The notes beneath the pieces are model-generated. The model was not told the origin of the DNA. It was given only the letters and a program-made list of their open reading frames with translations, and did no database searches. A DNA stretch of 64,000 nt from Streptococcus sanguinis SK49 (GTDB lineage Bacteria > Bacillota > Bacilli > Lactobacillales > Streptococcaceae): contig NZ_GL890985.1 in assembly GCF_000212815.1 (NCBI RefSeq), positions 1,077,198-1,141,197 on the forward strand, given 5' to 3'. Shown in pieces: positions 42,956-52,659 of this stretch. Positions within the stretch are counted from its first letter, which is position 1. The number at the start of each line of letters is the position of its first letter. The position numbers and the translations under genes are program-made.

Positions 42956-44737
42956 ATGAAAAAATCATTTATTCTAACACTTTTAACGATTATAACTCTA
43001 GGACTCTTCCGGCCGGTTACAGCCTTGGCTGAGGAGCAGAAGTTGCCGTCTGGTACGGAGCGCAGCCAAATTGGTCAAAAAATCCAAGACTTTGTCAAGG
43101 AACATGAAAAGACAACAGCCGGTATGGCAACAACCATTTTTGACAAGGACGGGACTATTTACCAAGGCAGTTTTGGATATATGAACAAGGAAAAAGGCAT
43201 TAAAGCCGACGACAACAGCGTCTTTGAATGGGGGTCAGTCGGGAAACTAGCTATCTGGGTCTCTGTCATGCAGCTCTGGGAAGAGGGTAAGATTGACCTT
43301 GACGAAGACATTCGCACCTATCTGCCAGAGGGATTTATGAAGACTTTGCGCTACGACAAGCCCGTTACTATGATAGACCTCATGAACCATCAGGCCGGCT
43401 TTGGCGAGTCTACTCATGCCTACAAGGAAGATAAGGGCTTGTCTATTGAGGAGATTCTGGCAGTTAATCAGCCAGAACAGTCCTACGAGCCCGGCACCAT
43501 GACAGCCTACTCAAACTTTTCTGCTAGTCTGGCAGCCTACATCGTCGAGCGAATATCTGGTCAGGACTTCTCAGCCTATGTCCATGAACATATCTTCCAA
43601 CCACTAGGGATGAAAGACACTGCTCTATCAGCCGACTTTAAAGAAAATCCAAAGATTTACCAGAAGCGGATGGAGCAAATCTCTTATCGGGCGGACGGGA
43701 CATCTATGGGAACTAGCTATTTTCATTTAGGACTTTACCCGGCAGGGAATGCCGTCTCTACTCTGGCTGACTTCCAGAAGTTTGCCCAAGCGCTTTTGAA
43801 GAAAGAAAAGCTTTTCAAGCACGCTGAGACTTGGACAACCCTTTACACGGCAACCTCGAATTATCCAGGAACGGATATGCCGCTCAATATGCACGGATTT
43901 TGGACACGGGAGTACGGCACGACGCTTGTTGGCCATGGAGGAAACTCAACTGGCTACTCATCTTATATTCTGCTGGACTTGAAAAATGGTATAGGTATGA
44001 CTATTATGACGAATCAAGATCATGAGTTGGTTTATAACTATGAAATGCCAGCCTTGGTTTTTGGACCTAAGAAAAAGACGGACTCAGCCACCTTTGACAA
44101 ATTCCAGTCTGGAAATTACCGATCTGCTCGCTACTTTGCCAGTGGTCCTATGTCTATCTCCAGAACCTTGCTTTACACTCAGTTTGTCAAGAAATCTAAG
44201 GACAATCCGCTTTTGACCCAGAATTTTTCAGTAGTCAGCGGTAGTGGAGACGAGACTAAGGTAACAGCTTCCTATGGCGATAACTTCAGAGTCAAGGATA
44301 GCGAGATTCTGAAAGACTGGTCCTTGCTTATTTCAGCAGCAGTCGGAATTGTTTTCAGTATCATTCTCTTTTTGGCACGGGGCGGACTGGATCTCTTCCG
44401 CTTGGTCTTCAAAAAAGGCCAATCTAAAACACCAAAACATCTTCGCATCTGGACTTATCTAACTTCTTTAGCTGGAGTAGGTGTGGCTATAAACTTCCTC
44501 CTCCTCTTTAACACATTTGCTACCGACGATCTGAGCTTTCTAGCTAGCTGGCGCTACATTGTCTTTGCTGGTCTGGGATTGATTCTGGCTGGCTGTGCAG
44601 TCTTCCCGCTTCTGACCAAGGCAAGAAAAGGGCTGAGTAAGAGCCGACTCTACCTAACTGTCTTGACTAGTCTGTCAGCTCTAGCTATTGTTGTCAATAT
44701 TCTCTACTGGTCACTTTATCAGTGGTGGGCATTGTGA
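42956..44737 (+). CDS. Serine hydrolase of the beta-lactamase/PBP4* family, membrane-anchored (copy 1)
   Basis: The 593-residue product has a signal peptide at 1-25 (...PVTALAEE), a coiled start (QIGQKIQDFVKEHEKT) and a class C beta-lactamase-like domain at about 50-370. The active-site SxxK is Ser94-Val-Gly-Lys97, the Tyr-x-Asn is Tyr185-Ser-Asn187, and the third box is His327-Gly-Gly. A segment follows, then about four transmembrane helices from 445 to the end. Such proteins act as D-aminopeptidases, esterases or wall-modifying enzymes outside the cell. The Gly inside SxxK differs from the Thr of copies 2 and 3. GAAAGGAAATATC precedes the ATG. Confidence 0.85.
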   Translation: MKKSFILTLLTIITLGLFRPVTALAEEQKLPSGTERSQIGQKIQDFVKEHEKTTAGMATTIFDKDGTIYQGSFGYMNKEKGIKADDNSVFEWGSVGKLAIWVSVMQLWEEGKIDLDEDIRTYLPEGFMKTLRYDKPVTMIDLMNHQAGFGESTHAYKEDKGLSIEEILAVNQPEQSYEPGTMTAYSNFSASLAAYIVERISGQDFSAYVHEHIFQPLGMKDTALSADFKENPKIYQKRMEQISYRADGTSMGTSYFHLGLYPAGNAVSTLADFQKFAQALLKKEKLFKHAETWTTLYTATSNYPGTDMPLNMHGFWTREYGTTLVGHGGNSTGYSSYILLDLKNGIGMTIMTNQDHELVYNYEMPALVFGPKKKTDSATFDKFQSGNYRSARYFASGPMSISRTLLYTQFVKKSKDNPLLTQNFSVVSGSGDETKVTASYGDNFRVKDSEILKDWSLLISAAVGIVFSIILFLARGGLDLFRLVFKKGQSKTPKHLRIWTYLTSLAGVGVAINFLLLFNTFATDDLSFLASWRYIVFAGLGLILAGCAVFPLLTKARKGLSKSRLYLTVLTSLSALAIVVNILYWSLYQWWAL

Positions 44738-44958
44738 TTATTTGCTTGTCTTTTCTGGGGGAATGGACAATCTTGTGAAGGAATATCTCATGAGGTAAAT
44801 CGTTTGATTAATTCTTTTTACAATCTTAAGGTTAGTGATTTTTCAACAGGAGCTGAAGTACAATAGCTGTCTTTTATACAGAGCGCGGCTAAACGAGGCA
44901 AAAAAATCAAGGACCTTATCAGAGTACAAAAATCAAACCATTTAAAGGAGAAAGTTCT
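44738..44958 (+). other. Intergenic relic resembling the junction before hydrolase copy 3
   Basis: The 221 nt after copy 1 begin with GTGATTATTTGCTTGTCTT..., which parallels the sequence after copy 2 (GTGATAAGTTGCCTGTCTT...) and runs to AAGGAATATCTCATGAGG then TAA. In the copy 2-3 junction the aligned bases lead into the ATG of copy 3. Here the frame dies after two codons. This suggests that the present CPBP gene replaced a former hydrolase copy or that the array was rearranged. Confidence 0.5.
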
Positions 44959-45771
44959 ATGACCAATGAAACAAGAATAGAACCACAACCAAAACTAGTC
45001 TGGCCGTTCCTAGTCTGGAACTTCGGCTGGACTTGGGGATTTATGTTGCTAGCTATCATTCTCAAAAATCTCTGGCCGGAAAATCCACCCGTACTCTATC
45101 TGACTCTGGAGGGCCTCCTATCTAGTCTCAGTATGTTCGGACCGGTGATAGCAAGCCTAATAGTGCTGAAAATAAAAGGCTTCAAAGCCATCTGTTCCTT
45201 TATCTTCTCAAGCAAGAAAGGGACTTGGCTCTATCTCCTACTCTTCAGTGGAAGTCTGGCAGTGACTTTTGCATTAGCTTCCGGAGGCAAGCTGGTAGAC
45301 GGAGCTCTGCTTTCATTTATTGGATCCTTTATCTACCTTATGACCTTGGCTGGTGGCATGGAAGAGCCTGGCTGGCGAGGCTTTCTGCAGCCGGCTTTGG
45401 AAAAGAAGTTCTCTATGCTTATCGCCTCCTCAATAACTGGACTAGCTTGGGCTTGCTGGCATATTCCTCTCTGGTTTTATGACCGCTTTTATGATCGAAG
45501 TCAGAATCCCTTTCTAGTCTATACCATTGTAACTATAGTCCAGTCCATCTGGTTTGCTGCACTGCATAAGAAGACGAAGTCTGTCCTTGCCTGTATGATT
45601 TTCCATGCCCTACTAGATATTCTGATAGAAACGTTTGTCGGCATCAACCTAGCTGATAAGTTTGATTTCTCTCAGGTTAACACTCTCTTTTACCTTGGCG
45701 GCTTGGGTATTCTGACCCTTTACAGTATTTATCTCTGGTATCGGGCGTATAAGCAGGCGAAAAATTCATGA
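44959..45771 (+). CDS. CPBP-family intramembrane protease-like protein
   Basis: The 270-residue protein has about seven hydrophobic helices. CPBP (Abi) motifs are present: Glu135-Glu136-x3-Arg140 in GGMEEPGWRGFLQPAL, His168 in WACWHIPLWF, and a later HALLD histidine near 215. The family includes prenyl-protein CAAX proteases and bacteriocin self-immunity proteins. AAAGGAGAAAGTTCT precedes the ATG. It is inserted between hydrolase copies 1 and 2, so a shared role with them is plausible but unproven. Confidence 0.88.
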   Translation: MTNETRIEPQPKLVWPFLVWNFGWTWGFMLLAIILKNLWPENPPVLYLTLEGLLSSLSMFGPVIASLIVLKIKGFKAICSFIFSSKKGTWLYLLLFSGSLAVTFALASGGKLVDGALLSFIGSFIYLMTLAGGMEEPGWRGFLQPALEKKFSMLIASSITGLAWACWHIPLWFYDRFYDRSQNPFLVYTIVTIVQSIWFAALHKKTKSVLACMIFHALLDILIETFVGINLADKFDFSQVNTLFYLGGLGILTLYSIYLWYRAYKQAKNS

Positions 45772-45873
45772 TTAAAAAACAAGAATAAGCTGATTCTAAA
45801 ATTGAAAGGAGACTGCACAAATTATCTGAACTTAGCTCATGTGAATCTTTGAGTTGAACAGAAAGGAAATGCT

Positions 45874-47655
45874 ATGAAAAAATCTATTCTAATCATTCTT
45901 TTAACCATTTTGACGTTAGGAATCTTCCGACCGACCGCTGCTTTAGCTGACTCGCAGAAGCTGCCGTCTGGCACGGACCGCAGCCAAATCGGTCAGAAAA
46001 TCCAAGACTTTGTCAAGGAACATGAAAAGACAATGGCCGGCATGGCAACAGCAGTCTTTGATAAAAACGGAACCATCTACATGGGAAATTTTGGCTATGT
46101 GAATAAGGAAAACAAAGTCAAAGTTGACGATGACAGTGTTTTTGAATGGGCTTCAATCACTAAACTGACGGTCTGGGTATCGATCATGCAGCTCTGGGAA
46201 GAGGGCAAAATCGACCTAGAAGCAGACATTAAAACTTATCTGCCAGAAGGCTTTCTCCGCAATCTTCGCTATGATAAGCCTATCACCATGCTGGATCTGA
46301 TGAACCATCAGGCTGGCTTTGATGAAATGCCACTCTATAAAAAGGGAGACAAGAGCGACTTGGAAGAGCAGTTCCGTGATTACCAGCCTATTCAGTCCTT
46401 TGAGCCGGGTACGACGACATCATACTCTAACTTCAGCACGGCTTTGGCATCTTATATCGTGGAGCGGATATCTGGGCAAAAGTATGCAGACTATGTCCAT
46501 GAGCATGTTTTTGAGCCGCTGGACATGGATCGGACTGCTATCTTGCCTGACTTATCGGACAACGCTTATGTACAGGAAAAGCGCAAGGAGGATAAGGGCT
46601 ATGATGACCAAGGTAAGCTCTTGGGTGATACACCATTTAAGCTCTGGATGTACCCAATCGGAGGGGCTGTGGGGACTCTAGGAGACCTGCAGACATTCGC
46701 CCAGGCCTTGCTGGAACGTAAGGCGCTCTTTCATCGTCCAGAAACTTGGACCGAGCTTTACTCAACAACCTCTACTCACCCTGGTACGGATATTGTTCGT
46801 AATGCTCATGGCTTTTGGGCCAGTCACTACGGTGTTACCTTGCTAGGACACAGTGGTAATGCTGATGGCTTTTCTAGCTATCTCTACTTAGATCTGAAAA
46901 ATGGCATCGGCCAAGTCATCTTAACCAACCAACTATATGAACAAGTTTACAATGTTCAAATGCCGGAGCTGATATTTGGCAAGATGCAGACTGTCAGTCA
47001 AGCTACTAAAAAGCAATTCAAGCCTGGCTCTTACCACTATCTGAGAAGCTATAATAGGGGGCCACTGTCCTTCATGCTCATGATCCCTGGGGCCATCCAA
47101 AAGATCAACAAAGTATCAGATCAGCCAGATCTGTTGAGCACTTTCTGGACCATAGACAGAAGTCAAGGTGCTGATCGCCTCGAATTTGGTGTCCTTAATG
47201 CAGGAAGGATTTCCGATTCAGTTCTCTTTAGGCATTATCTAGTCGTGTTTCTCGGAGGTCTGGCACTCGTGTTTGCTCTGGGAAATGTCTTGATTAGTTT
47301 TCTGATTGGCAGTTTCCGTCTCATCCTGCGTAAAGCAAAAAGTTCGGCTCCTCGCTCTTGGAAGGTCTGGAATTGCCTGACCTCTCTAGGAATGCTGCTG
47401 TTTGCTGGCAATCTCATTCTGCTTTTACTGGCTGCCATGAACCAGGACTACTCAATTGTTCAATCTTGGCGTTATATGGTCTTTGCCGGTCTGGGACTGT
47501 TCTTAGCAGGCTGTGCGGTTTATCCTCTCTTTAGCAAGACTCGAAAGGATCTCGGAAAAGGTCGCCTCTTTCTGACAGTTCTGACTAGTCTATCTGCACT
47601 CGCTATCGTAGCTAATATTCTCTACTGGTCACTTTATCAGTTCTGGGTGATGTGA
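45874..47655 (+). CDS. Serine hydrolase of the beta-lactamase/PBP4* family, membrane-anchored (copy 2)
   Basis: The 593-residue product is co-linear with copy 1. A signal peptide ends near residue 25 (AALADSQ). The active site is Ser94-Ile-Thr-Lys97, with a YSNFS box near 185 and GHSGNADG in place of GHGGN. The four C-terminal membrane helices end in the shared NILYWSLYQFWVM. Codon and protein similarity to copies 1 and 3 is high at both ends and lower in the mid-region (about 370-450), as expected if substrate-independent anchoring parts are conserved. GAAAGGAAATGCT precedes the ATG. Confidence 0.85.
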   Translation: MKKSILIILLTILTLGIFRPTAALADSQKLPSGTDRSQIGQKIQDFVKEHEKTMAGMATAVFDKNGTIYMGNFGYVNKENKVKVDDDSVFEWASITKLTVWVSIMQLWEEGKIDLEADIKTYLPEGFLRNLRYDKPITMLDLMNHQAGFDEMPLYKKGDKSDLEEQFRDYQPIQSFEPGTTTSYSNFSTALASYIVERISGQKYADYVHEHVFEPLDMDRTAILPDLSDNAYVQEKRKEDKGYDDQGKLLGDTPFKLWMYPIGGAVGTLGDLQTFAQALLERKALFHRPETWTELYSTTSTHPGTDIVRNAHGFWASHYGVTLLGHSGNADGFSSYLYLDLKNGIGQVILTNQLYEQVYNVQMPELIFGKMQTVSQATKKQFKPGSYHYLRSYNRGPLSFMLMIPGAIQKINKVSDQPDLLSTFWTIDRSQGADRLEFGVLNAGRISDSVLFRHYLVVFLGGLALVFALGNVLISFLIGSFRLILRKAKSSAPRSWKVWNCLTSLGMLLFAGNLILLLLAAMNQDYSIVQSWRYMVFAGLGLFLAGCAVYPLFSKTRKDLGKGRLFLTVLTSLSALAIVANILYWSLYQFWVM

Positions 47656-47719
47656 TAAGTTGCCTGTCTTCCTTTGGGAAGGTGGGCTTTGTCTGTGTAA
47701 TTCTGCAAAGGAGAATCGC

Positions 47720-49498
47720 ATGAAAAAATCATTTATTCTAACGCTTCTAACGATTATAACTCTAGTACTCTTCCAGCCGGTTACAGCCTTGGCTGAAGAG
47801 CAGAAGCTGCCTTCGGGCATAGAGCGCAGCCAAATTGGCCAGAAAATCCAAGACTATGTCAAAGAGCACGAAAAGACAACAGCCGGCATGGCAACAGCTG
47901 TCTTTGACAAGGACGGCACTATCTATCAAGGAAACTTCGGCTATATGGATAAGGAAAAGGGAATCAAAGCCGATGATGACAGTGTCTTTGAATGGGGCTC
48001 CGTGACTAAGCTGACTGTCTGGGTCTCTGTCATGCAGCTCTGGGAGCAAGGTAAGATTGACCTAGAAGAAGATATTCGCACCTATCTACCAGAGGGCTTT
48101 CTTAGAAATCTCCGCTATGACAAGCCCATTACTATGCTGGATTTGATGAACCATCAGTCTGGATTTGACGAAGCCCCTCTCTATATGCAAGGGGGCAAGA
48201 GTTTAGAGGATTTGCTGCTTCAATATCAGCCAGCTCAGTCCTTTGAGCCGGGTACAACGACAGCTTATTCCAACTACAGTACGGGGTTAGCAGACTATAT
48301 TGTGGAGCGAATTTCTGGGCAATCTTTTGTTGATTATACCCACGAGCATATCTTCCAGCCTCTGGGCATGGAGAGAACGGCCATAGCTCAAGACTTGTCT
48401 GACAATGCTTATGTCCAAGCCAAGCGCAAGGAAGTAAAAGGATATGCGACAGATGGCAGCCTGTTAGGCGATGCACTTTATGAAGTCGGTCTGTATCCAG
48501 TTGGTCGGGCAACAGGAACATTGAGTGATTTTCAAAAATTTGCTCAGGCCCTGCTAAGTCGTAAAAGTCTCTTTACTCGGTCGGAGACTTGGACAACTCT
48601 CTATTTGACAACAGCAACCTATCCTGATACAGATATTGTTCGTAATGCTCATGGCTTCTGGGCCAGTAAATTTGGCGTTACAGTGCTAGGGCACGGAGGG
48701 AATACAAATGGTTTTTCCAGCTATCTCCTGCTGGATCTGAAGGATGGTATCGGCCAGGTGATCATGACCAATCAAGGTGTGGAAGAAATTTATAATGATG
48801 GCATGCCAGAATTGATTTTCGGAAAACGTCCGACAGCCAGTGCAGAGACTCAGAAAAAGTTCGAATCAGGCTATTATCAAATCCTTCGGAATTTTAATCA
48901 AGGTCCGCTTTCTTTGTATCAGCTCTTTCCAGGTAATATGCTTCATATGAAGAAGCCGTCCTCAGAGCGAATGGATCGTTCGTTTTGGACTATTTATAAA
49001 AGTGGAAATGGAAAAACGCGAATCGCTACTCCGGTCAGTGATTTCGAGAAAGTCCCTGACTGGGAAATCTGGACTAAGTTTGGGTTGATTGCTTTGGCAG
49101 CTCTTAGTGTCGTTTATGCTTTGGGTAATCTACTTGTGCGGCTTGTGCTAGTCCTCTATCGACTGGTCTTTGGCAAAGAAAAAAGCAAGCAAAATCGAGC
49201 TTGGAAATGGTGGCACATCTTGACAGCTGCAGGAGTAGTGGTCTCAGCTGGAAATTTACTCTTGCTCCTGCTTAGTTCAAGCACTACGAATCTCAGTATC
49301 ATCGCTCAGTGGCGTTATATGGCTTTTGCAGGTTTGGGATTGTTCTTAGCAGGATGTGCGGTTTATCCGCTCTTTAGCAAGGCTCGAAAGAGTCTCGGAA
49401 AAGGTCGCCTCTTCCTGACAGTTCTGACCAGCTTATCCGCCCTCGCTATCGTAGCCAATATTCTCTACTGGTCGCTTTACCAGTGGTGGGTGGTGTAG
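47720..49498 (+). CDS. Serine hydrolase of the beta-lactamase/PBP4* family, membrane-anchored (copy 3)
   Basis: The 592-residue product has its start at ATG 47720, after AAAGGAGAATCGC and aligned with the starts of copies 1 and 2. The open frame itself reaches back to 47660. The signal peptide is nearly identical to copy 1 (MKKSFILTLLTIITL), and its active-site region follows copy 2 (Ser94-Val-Thr-Lys97; NHQSGFDEAPLY). The third box is GHGGNTNG. It therefore looks mosaic between the other copies, which suggests gene conversion. A terminator ends the array. Confidence 0.85.
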   Translation: MKKSFILTLLTIITLVLFQPVTALAEEQKLPSGIERSQIGQKIQDYVKEHEKTTAGMATAVFDKDGTIYQGNFGYMDKEKGIKADDDSVFEWGSVTKLTVWVSVMQLWEQGKIDLEEDIRTYLPEGFLRNLRYDKPITMLDLMNHQSGFDEAPLYMQGGKSLEDLLLQYQPAQSFEPGTTTAYSNYSTGLADYIVERISGQSFVDYTHEHIFQPLGMERTAIAQDLSDNAYVQAKRKEVKGYATDGSLLGDALYEVGLYPVGRATGTLSDFQKFAQALLSRKSLFTRSETWTTLYLTTATYPDTDIVRNAHGFWASKFGVTVLGHGGNTNGFSSYLLLDLKDGIGQVIMTNQGVEEIYNDGMPELIFGKRPTASAETQKKFESGYYQILRNFNQGPLSLYQLFPGNMLHMKKPSSERMDRSFWTIYKSGNGKTRIATPVSDFEKVPDWEIWTKFGLIALAALSVVYALGNLLVRLVLVLYRLVFGKEKSKQNRAWKWWHILTAAGVVVSAGNLLLLLLSSSTTNLSIIAQWRYMAFAGLGLFLAGCAVYPLFSKARKSLGKGRLFLTVLTSLSALAIVANILYWSLYQWWVV

Positions 49499-49520
49499 TT
49501 TAAAAATTTTGAACCAAGAA

Positions 49521-49558
49521 AAGAGCCGGCATATAAGCTGGCTCTTCGTTTGGTTTTA
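49521..49558 (+). terminator. Terminator after the hydrolase array
   Basis: AAGAGCCGGC (49521-49530), ATATAA loop, GCTGGCTCTT (49537-49546, one G-U pair), then CGTTTGGTTTTA. Confidence 0.7.
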
Positions 49559-50296
49559 TACATTCAGTACTTTGTCCAAGAAGTCCTTGAGACGTGGATG
49601 CTGCGGATTGTCAAAGATTTGGTCAGGCTTGCCGTCCTCTAGGAATTCACCATCAGCAGTAAAGATAACGCGGTTGGCTACTTGACGGGCAAAGCCCATC
49701 TCATGGGTCACAATCAGCATGGTCATACCTTGCTGAGCCAGATCCTTCATAACGTTGAGAACATCGCCGACCATTTCAGGGTCAAGGGCAGAAGTAGGCT
49801 CATCAAAGAGCATGATGTCTGGATTCATGGCCAGACCGCGGGCAATTGCTACCCGCTGTTTTTGACCGCCGGATAGACTGTCTGGACTGGCATCAGACTT
49901 ATCAGCTAGGCCGACCTTTTCCAAGAGCTCCATCCCCAGCTTATTTGCTTCGTCTTGGGTTAAACGTTTGTGCTCAACAGGAGCAAAGGTGATATTTTCC
50001 AGAACAGTCATGTGCGGGAAGAGGTTGAAGTGCTGGAAGACCATACCGATATTTTCTCGGACCAGATCCACGTCAGTCTTCTTGTCTGTCAGATCAAAGC
50101 CATCAACCGTGATGGTTCCGCTGGTCACTTCCTCTAGCAGATTGAGACTGCGCAGAAAGGTTGACTTACCAGAACCGGAAGGACCGATGATGCAGACCAC
50201 ATCGCCCTCGTAGAATTTAGCAGTAATCCCCTTTAGGACTTCGTTTTCCCCGTAGTATTTATGAAGATCGTTCACATCGATTTTTAATTTTGCCAT
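49556..50296 (-). CDS. glnQ: Amino acid ABC transporter ATP-binding protein
   Basis: The 246-residue ATPase is of the polar amino acid uptake class: Walker [10 protein letters not shown] near 37-45, signature [14 protein letters not shown] near 141, Walker [13 protein letters not shown] near 161, and the VTHEMGFA switch histidine near 196. It powers the fused binding-protein/permease encoded immediately upstream, which it overlaps by 1 nt (TAATG). With a GlnR box before the operon, glutamine or glutamate is the likely substrate. Confidence 0.92.
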   Translation of the reverse strand: MAKLKIDVNDLHKYYGENEVLKGITAKFYEGDVVCIIGPSGSGKSTFLRSLNLLEEVTSGTITVDGFDLTDKKTDVDLVRENIGMVFQHFNLFPHMTVLENITFAPVEHKRLTQDEANKLGMELLEKVGLADKSDASPDSLSGGQKQRVAIARGLAMNPDIMLFDEPTSALDPEMVGDVLNVMKDLAQQGMTMLIVTHEMGFARQVANRVIFTADGEFLEDGKPDQIFDNPQHPRLKDFLDKVLNV

Positions 50297-52464
50297 TACT
50301 TAATCCTCTTTTCTAAGCGTTTTGCCAAGCGGGTCAAGAGCGTGATAATGATGAGATAGAGCACGGCTAGGATAGCATACATCCGGAAACTCTGATAGTT
50401 ACGGGCGATGATGTCTTTACCTGTTTTGAAGAGCTCGGCCAGTCCAATAGCTGAGACAATCGTTGTATCCTTGAGCGCAATGACAAACTGATTGACAAAG
50501 TTTGGCAACATAATCTTGGTTGCCTGTGGCAGGATAATCTTGCGCATGGTCTTGGAGTAGGAAATCCCTAGGCTACGGCTGGCTTCCATCTGTCCAACAG
50601 GAACGGCCTGAATACCTCCACGGACAATTTCTGCGATATAGGCGCCGGCATTGAGAGAGAGGGCGATAGTTCCTGCGACGAAAGCATTGATTGGGCTTTG
50701 TTGACCAGTCATGGATTCGATTAGGTTAGGAATACCCCAGAAGATAAAGGCTGCCACAATCATCAGTGGAATACCACGAATGACATCGACAAAGATTTCT
50801 GCAATCCAGCGCAGCGGTTTATAAGGGCTGACGCTGAACATACCAAAGATAATCCCGATGACCATAGCAATCGCAAATGAAATCAGAGCCAAGGCAATCG
50901 TCACTCCCAGACCTTTAAGAAGTTCTTGGTAATTATTTTGCAGCAAGCCCCAAATAGTGGACTCATCTACAGTTGATTCCTTTTCCTCGCTAGCCAGATA
51001 CTTGTCTAAAATCTCTTGGTACTTGCCGCTTTCTTTCAGGTTGGCCAGCCCATTGTTAAACATCTCAATCAGCTCAGGATTGCTGCCTTTTTTTACTGCG
51101 AAAGCGACTTGGCCACTTGGTGTACCTTCAATAGGTGTTTTAAGTTTCTTGCCTTGTTTGATAGCGTATTTGACAACGGGCTCATCATCCATTACAGCTG
51201 CGACGGAGCCAGTATTAAGGCTGTCATACATGGAAGCTGCATCTGAGAATGTTTTAATAGAGTAGCCGTACTTACTCTTGTTTTCCTCAAGGAAAGTCTG
51301 AGAAGCGGTACCAGTTTTGACACCGACTGTCTTGCCCTTGAGTTCCTCGTAGGACTTGATATTGCTGCTGTCCTTGACTGCCAAGATAGAGTTGGCCGTA
51401 TAGTAAGGATCCGAATAGTCAAAAGTTTTCTTGCGGGCATCAGTGACAGACATGCCGGCGATAATTCCGTCAGCCTGACCGGTCTGAACGCTATTAATAG
51501 CTGCATCAAAGCCTGGATTGGTGACTTCCACAGTAAAGCCTTGGTCTTTGGCAATAGCCTTAATCAGCTCCATGTCAATACCAGTATATTGGTTGCTGTC
51601 ATCTTGGAAGACAAAAGGAGCAAAAGATGAGTCGCTGGCAATAATGTATTTGTCTTTTGTCGGAGTAGCTTTTTGACCCGCAGGAGTAGAAGTCTCTGGA
51701 ACGGCAGAGTCAGAGCTACCTTTAGAAGCCGTCCATTTATTAATGATTTCTTCTAGACTGCCGTCTTTCTTCATCTGTGCCAAAGCTTCGTTAAACTCAG
51801 TAACTAGGTGCTCGTGCTTGCTGCCTTTTTTGACACCGAAAGCAAAGCTACCAACAGCCTCACCCTTCATAGAAATTTTCAGGTTTTGGCCTTGATTGAT
51901 GGCGTACTCAATGACAGGCTGATCATCCATCACTGCATCAACATCACCAGCAGAAAGGCTATTATACATCAAGTCACCTGTGTCAAAGGTTTTGAGAGTG
52001 AAGCCGTACTTATCCTTGCTCTTCTCAAGGAAACGTTGGGCAGCTGTACCGGTTTTGACACCGACTTTCTTCCCTTTCAGCTGTTCATATTTGCTGATGG
52101 TGTTTGCCTTGGTCGTCGCGATAACGACTTTGGTGTCGTAGTAGGTATCAGACATGGTAAAGACTTTTTCACGCTCGCTTGTCTTGGTCATACCAGCCAT
52201 GATGGCATCCGCCTGGCCGGCTTGGACCGCATTGACAGCTGCATCGAAGCCTGGGAAACTCATGTCAATGTCCCAGCCTTTGATTTCTGCGACCTTGTTG
52301 ATGATATCAACGTCAATCCCCTTGTAAGTCTGATCAGAATCTTTAAATTCAAATGGTGCGTAAGCAGTATCGGATACGATTTTGACCGTATCTGCCTGGG
52401 CTGTCGCCCCTAACGCAAAAAATGGAAATAATGTTAGCAAGACTGCTAAGAATTTTTTCTTCAT
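50296..52464 (-). CDS. glnP: Amino acid ABC transporter with two fused binding domains and a permease (GlnP type)
   Basis: The 722-residue product starts at ATG 52464, preceded by AAAGGAGGAAGAAA. The longer frame begins within the promoter. A signal peptide (1-24, ...GATAQA) is followed by two tandem family-3 substrate-binding domains (about 25-255 and 275-495, each with [10 protein letters not shown] or [10 protein letters not shown] and a GVKTGTA loop). The permease domain (about 510-722) has the EAA-like loop [18 protein letters not shown]. The same layout is known from Lactococcus GlnPQ, a glutamine/glutamate/asparagine importer. Confidence 0.92.
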   Translation of the reverse strand: MKKKFLAVLLTLFPFFALGATAQADTVKIVSDTAYAPFEFKDSDQTYKGIDVDIINKVAEIKGWDIDMSFPGFDAAVNAVQAGQADAIMAGMTKTSEREKVFTMSDTYYDTKVVIATTKANTISKYEQLKGKKVGVKTGTAAQRFLEKSKDKYGFTLKTFDTGDLMYNSLSAGDVDAVMDDQPVIEYAINQGQNLKISMKGEAVGSFAFGVKKGSKHEHLVTEFNEALAQMKKDGSLEEIINKWTASKGSSDSAVPETSTPAGQKATPTKDKYIIASDSSFAPFVFQDDSNQYTGIDMELIKAIAKDQGFTVEVTNPGFDAAINSVQTGQADGIIAGMSVTDARKKTFDYSDPYYTANSILAVKDSSNIKSYEELKGKTVGVKTGTASQTFLEENKSKYGYSIKTFSDAASMYDSLNTGSVAAVMDDEPVVKYAIKQGKKLKTPIEGTPSGQVAFAVKKGSNPELIEMFNNGLANLKESGKYQEILDKYLASEEKESTVDESTIWGLLQNNYQELLKGLGVTIALALISFAIAMVIGIIFGMFSVSPYKPLRWIAEIFVDVIRGIPLMIVAAFIFWGIPNLIESMTGQQSPINAFVAGTIALSLNAGAYIAEIVRGGIQAVPVGQMEASRSLGISYSKTMRKIILPQATKIMLPNFVNQFVIALKDTTIVSAIGLAELFKTGKDIIARNYQSFRMYAILAVLYLIIITLLTRLAKRLEKRIK

Positions 52465-52491
52465 TTTCTTCCTCCTTTTTAGCATTCTAGC

Positions 52492-52520
52492 ATTATAGCA
52501 AAAAAACACTGATTAGGCAA
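52492..52520 (-). promoter_or_regulatory. Promoter of the glnPQ operon
   Basis: Minus strand: TTGCCT (52520-52515), 17 nt, TATAAT (52497-52492) with TGC ahead of it, an extended -10. Confidence 0.75.
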
Positions 52521-52536
52521 ATTTCTCCTGTTTTTA

Positions 52537-52553
52537 TGTTAGGTTTTCTAACA
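52537..52553. promoter_or_regulatory. GlnR-type operator upstream of glnPQ
   Basis: TGTTA-N7-TAACA fits the GlnR/TnrA consensus TGTnA-N7-TnACA without mismatch. The inverted repeat extends outwards to TTTTTATGTTAG/CTAACATAAAAA. It lies 16 nt upstream of the glnPQ -35. GlnR represses glutamine genes when nitrogen is plentiful in streptococci. Confidence 0.75.
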
Positions 52554-52595
52554 TAAAAACTCTCCGTATTTCTCGAAAATGCCCGCAACTTTTCT

Positions 52596-52623
52596 TTGTA
52601 CTTAAAGCAAAGTCTGCTATACT
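52596..52623 (+). promoter_or_regulatory. Promoter of the first tandem CPBP gene
   Basis: TTGTAC (52596-52601), 16 nt, TATACT (52618-52623) preceded by TGC (extended -10). Divergent from glnPQ. Confidence 0.65.
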
Positions 52624-52659
52624 GGAAATGAATGAAAGCAAGGATAGAATGAGGTTCTT

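Noticed and set aside
51808-52413. 201-codon plus-strand frame inside glnP
   Set aside because: Antisense to the two well-defined substrate-binding domains; no ribosome site and no family pattern.
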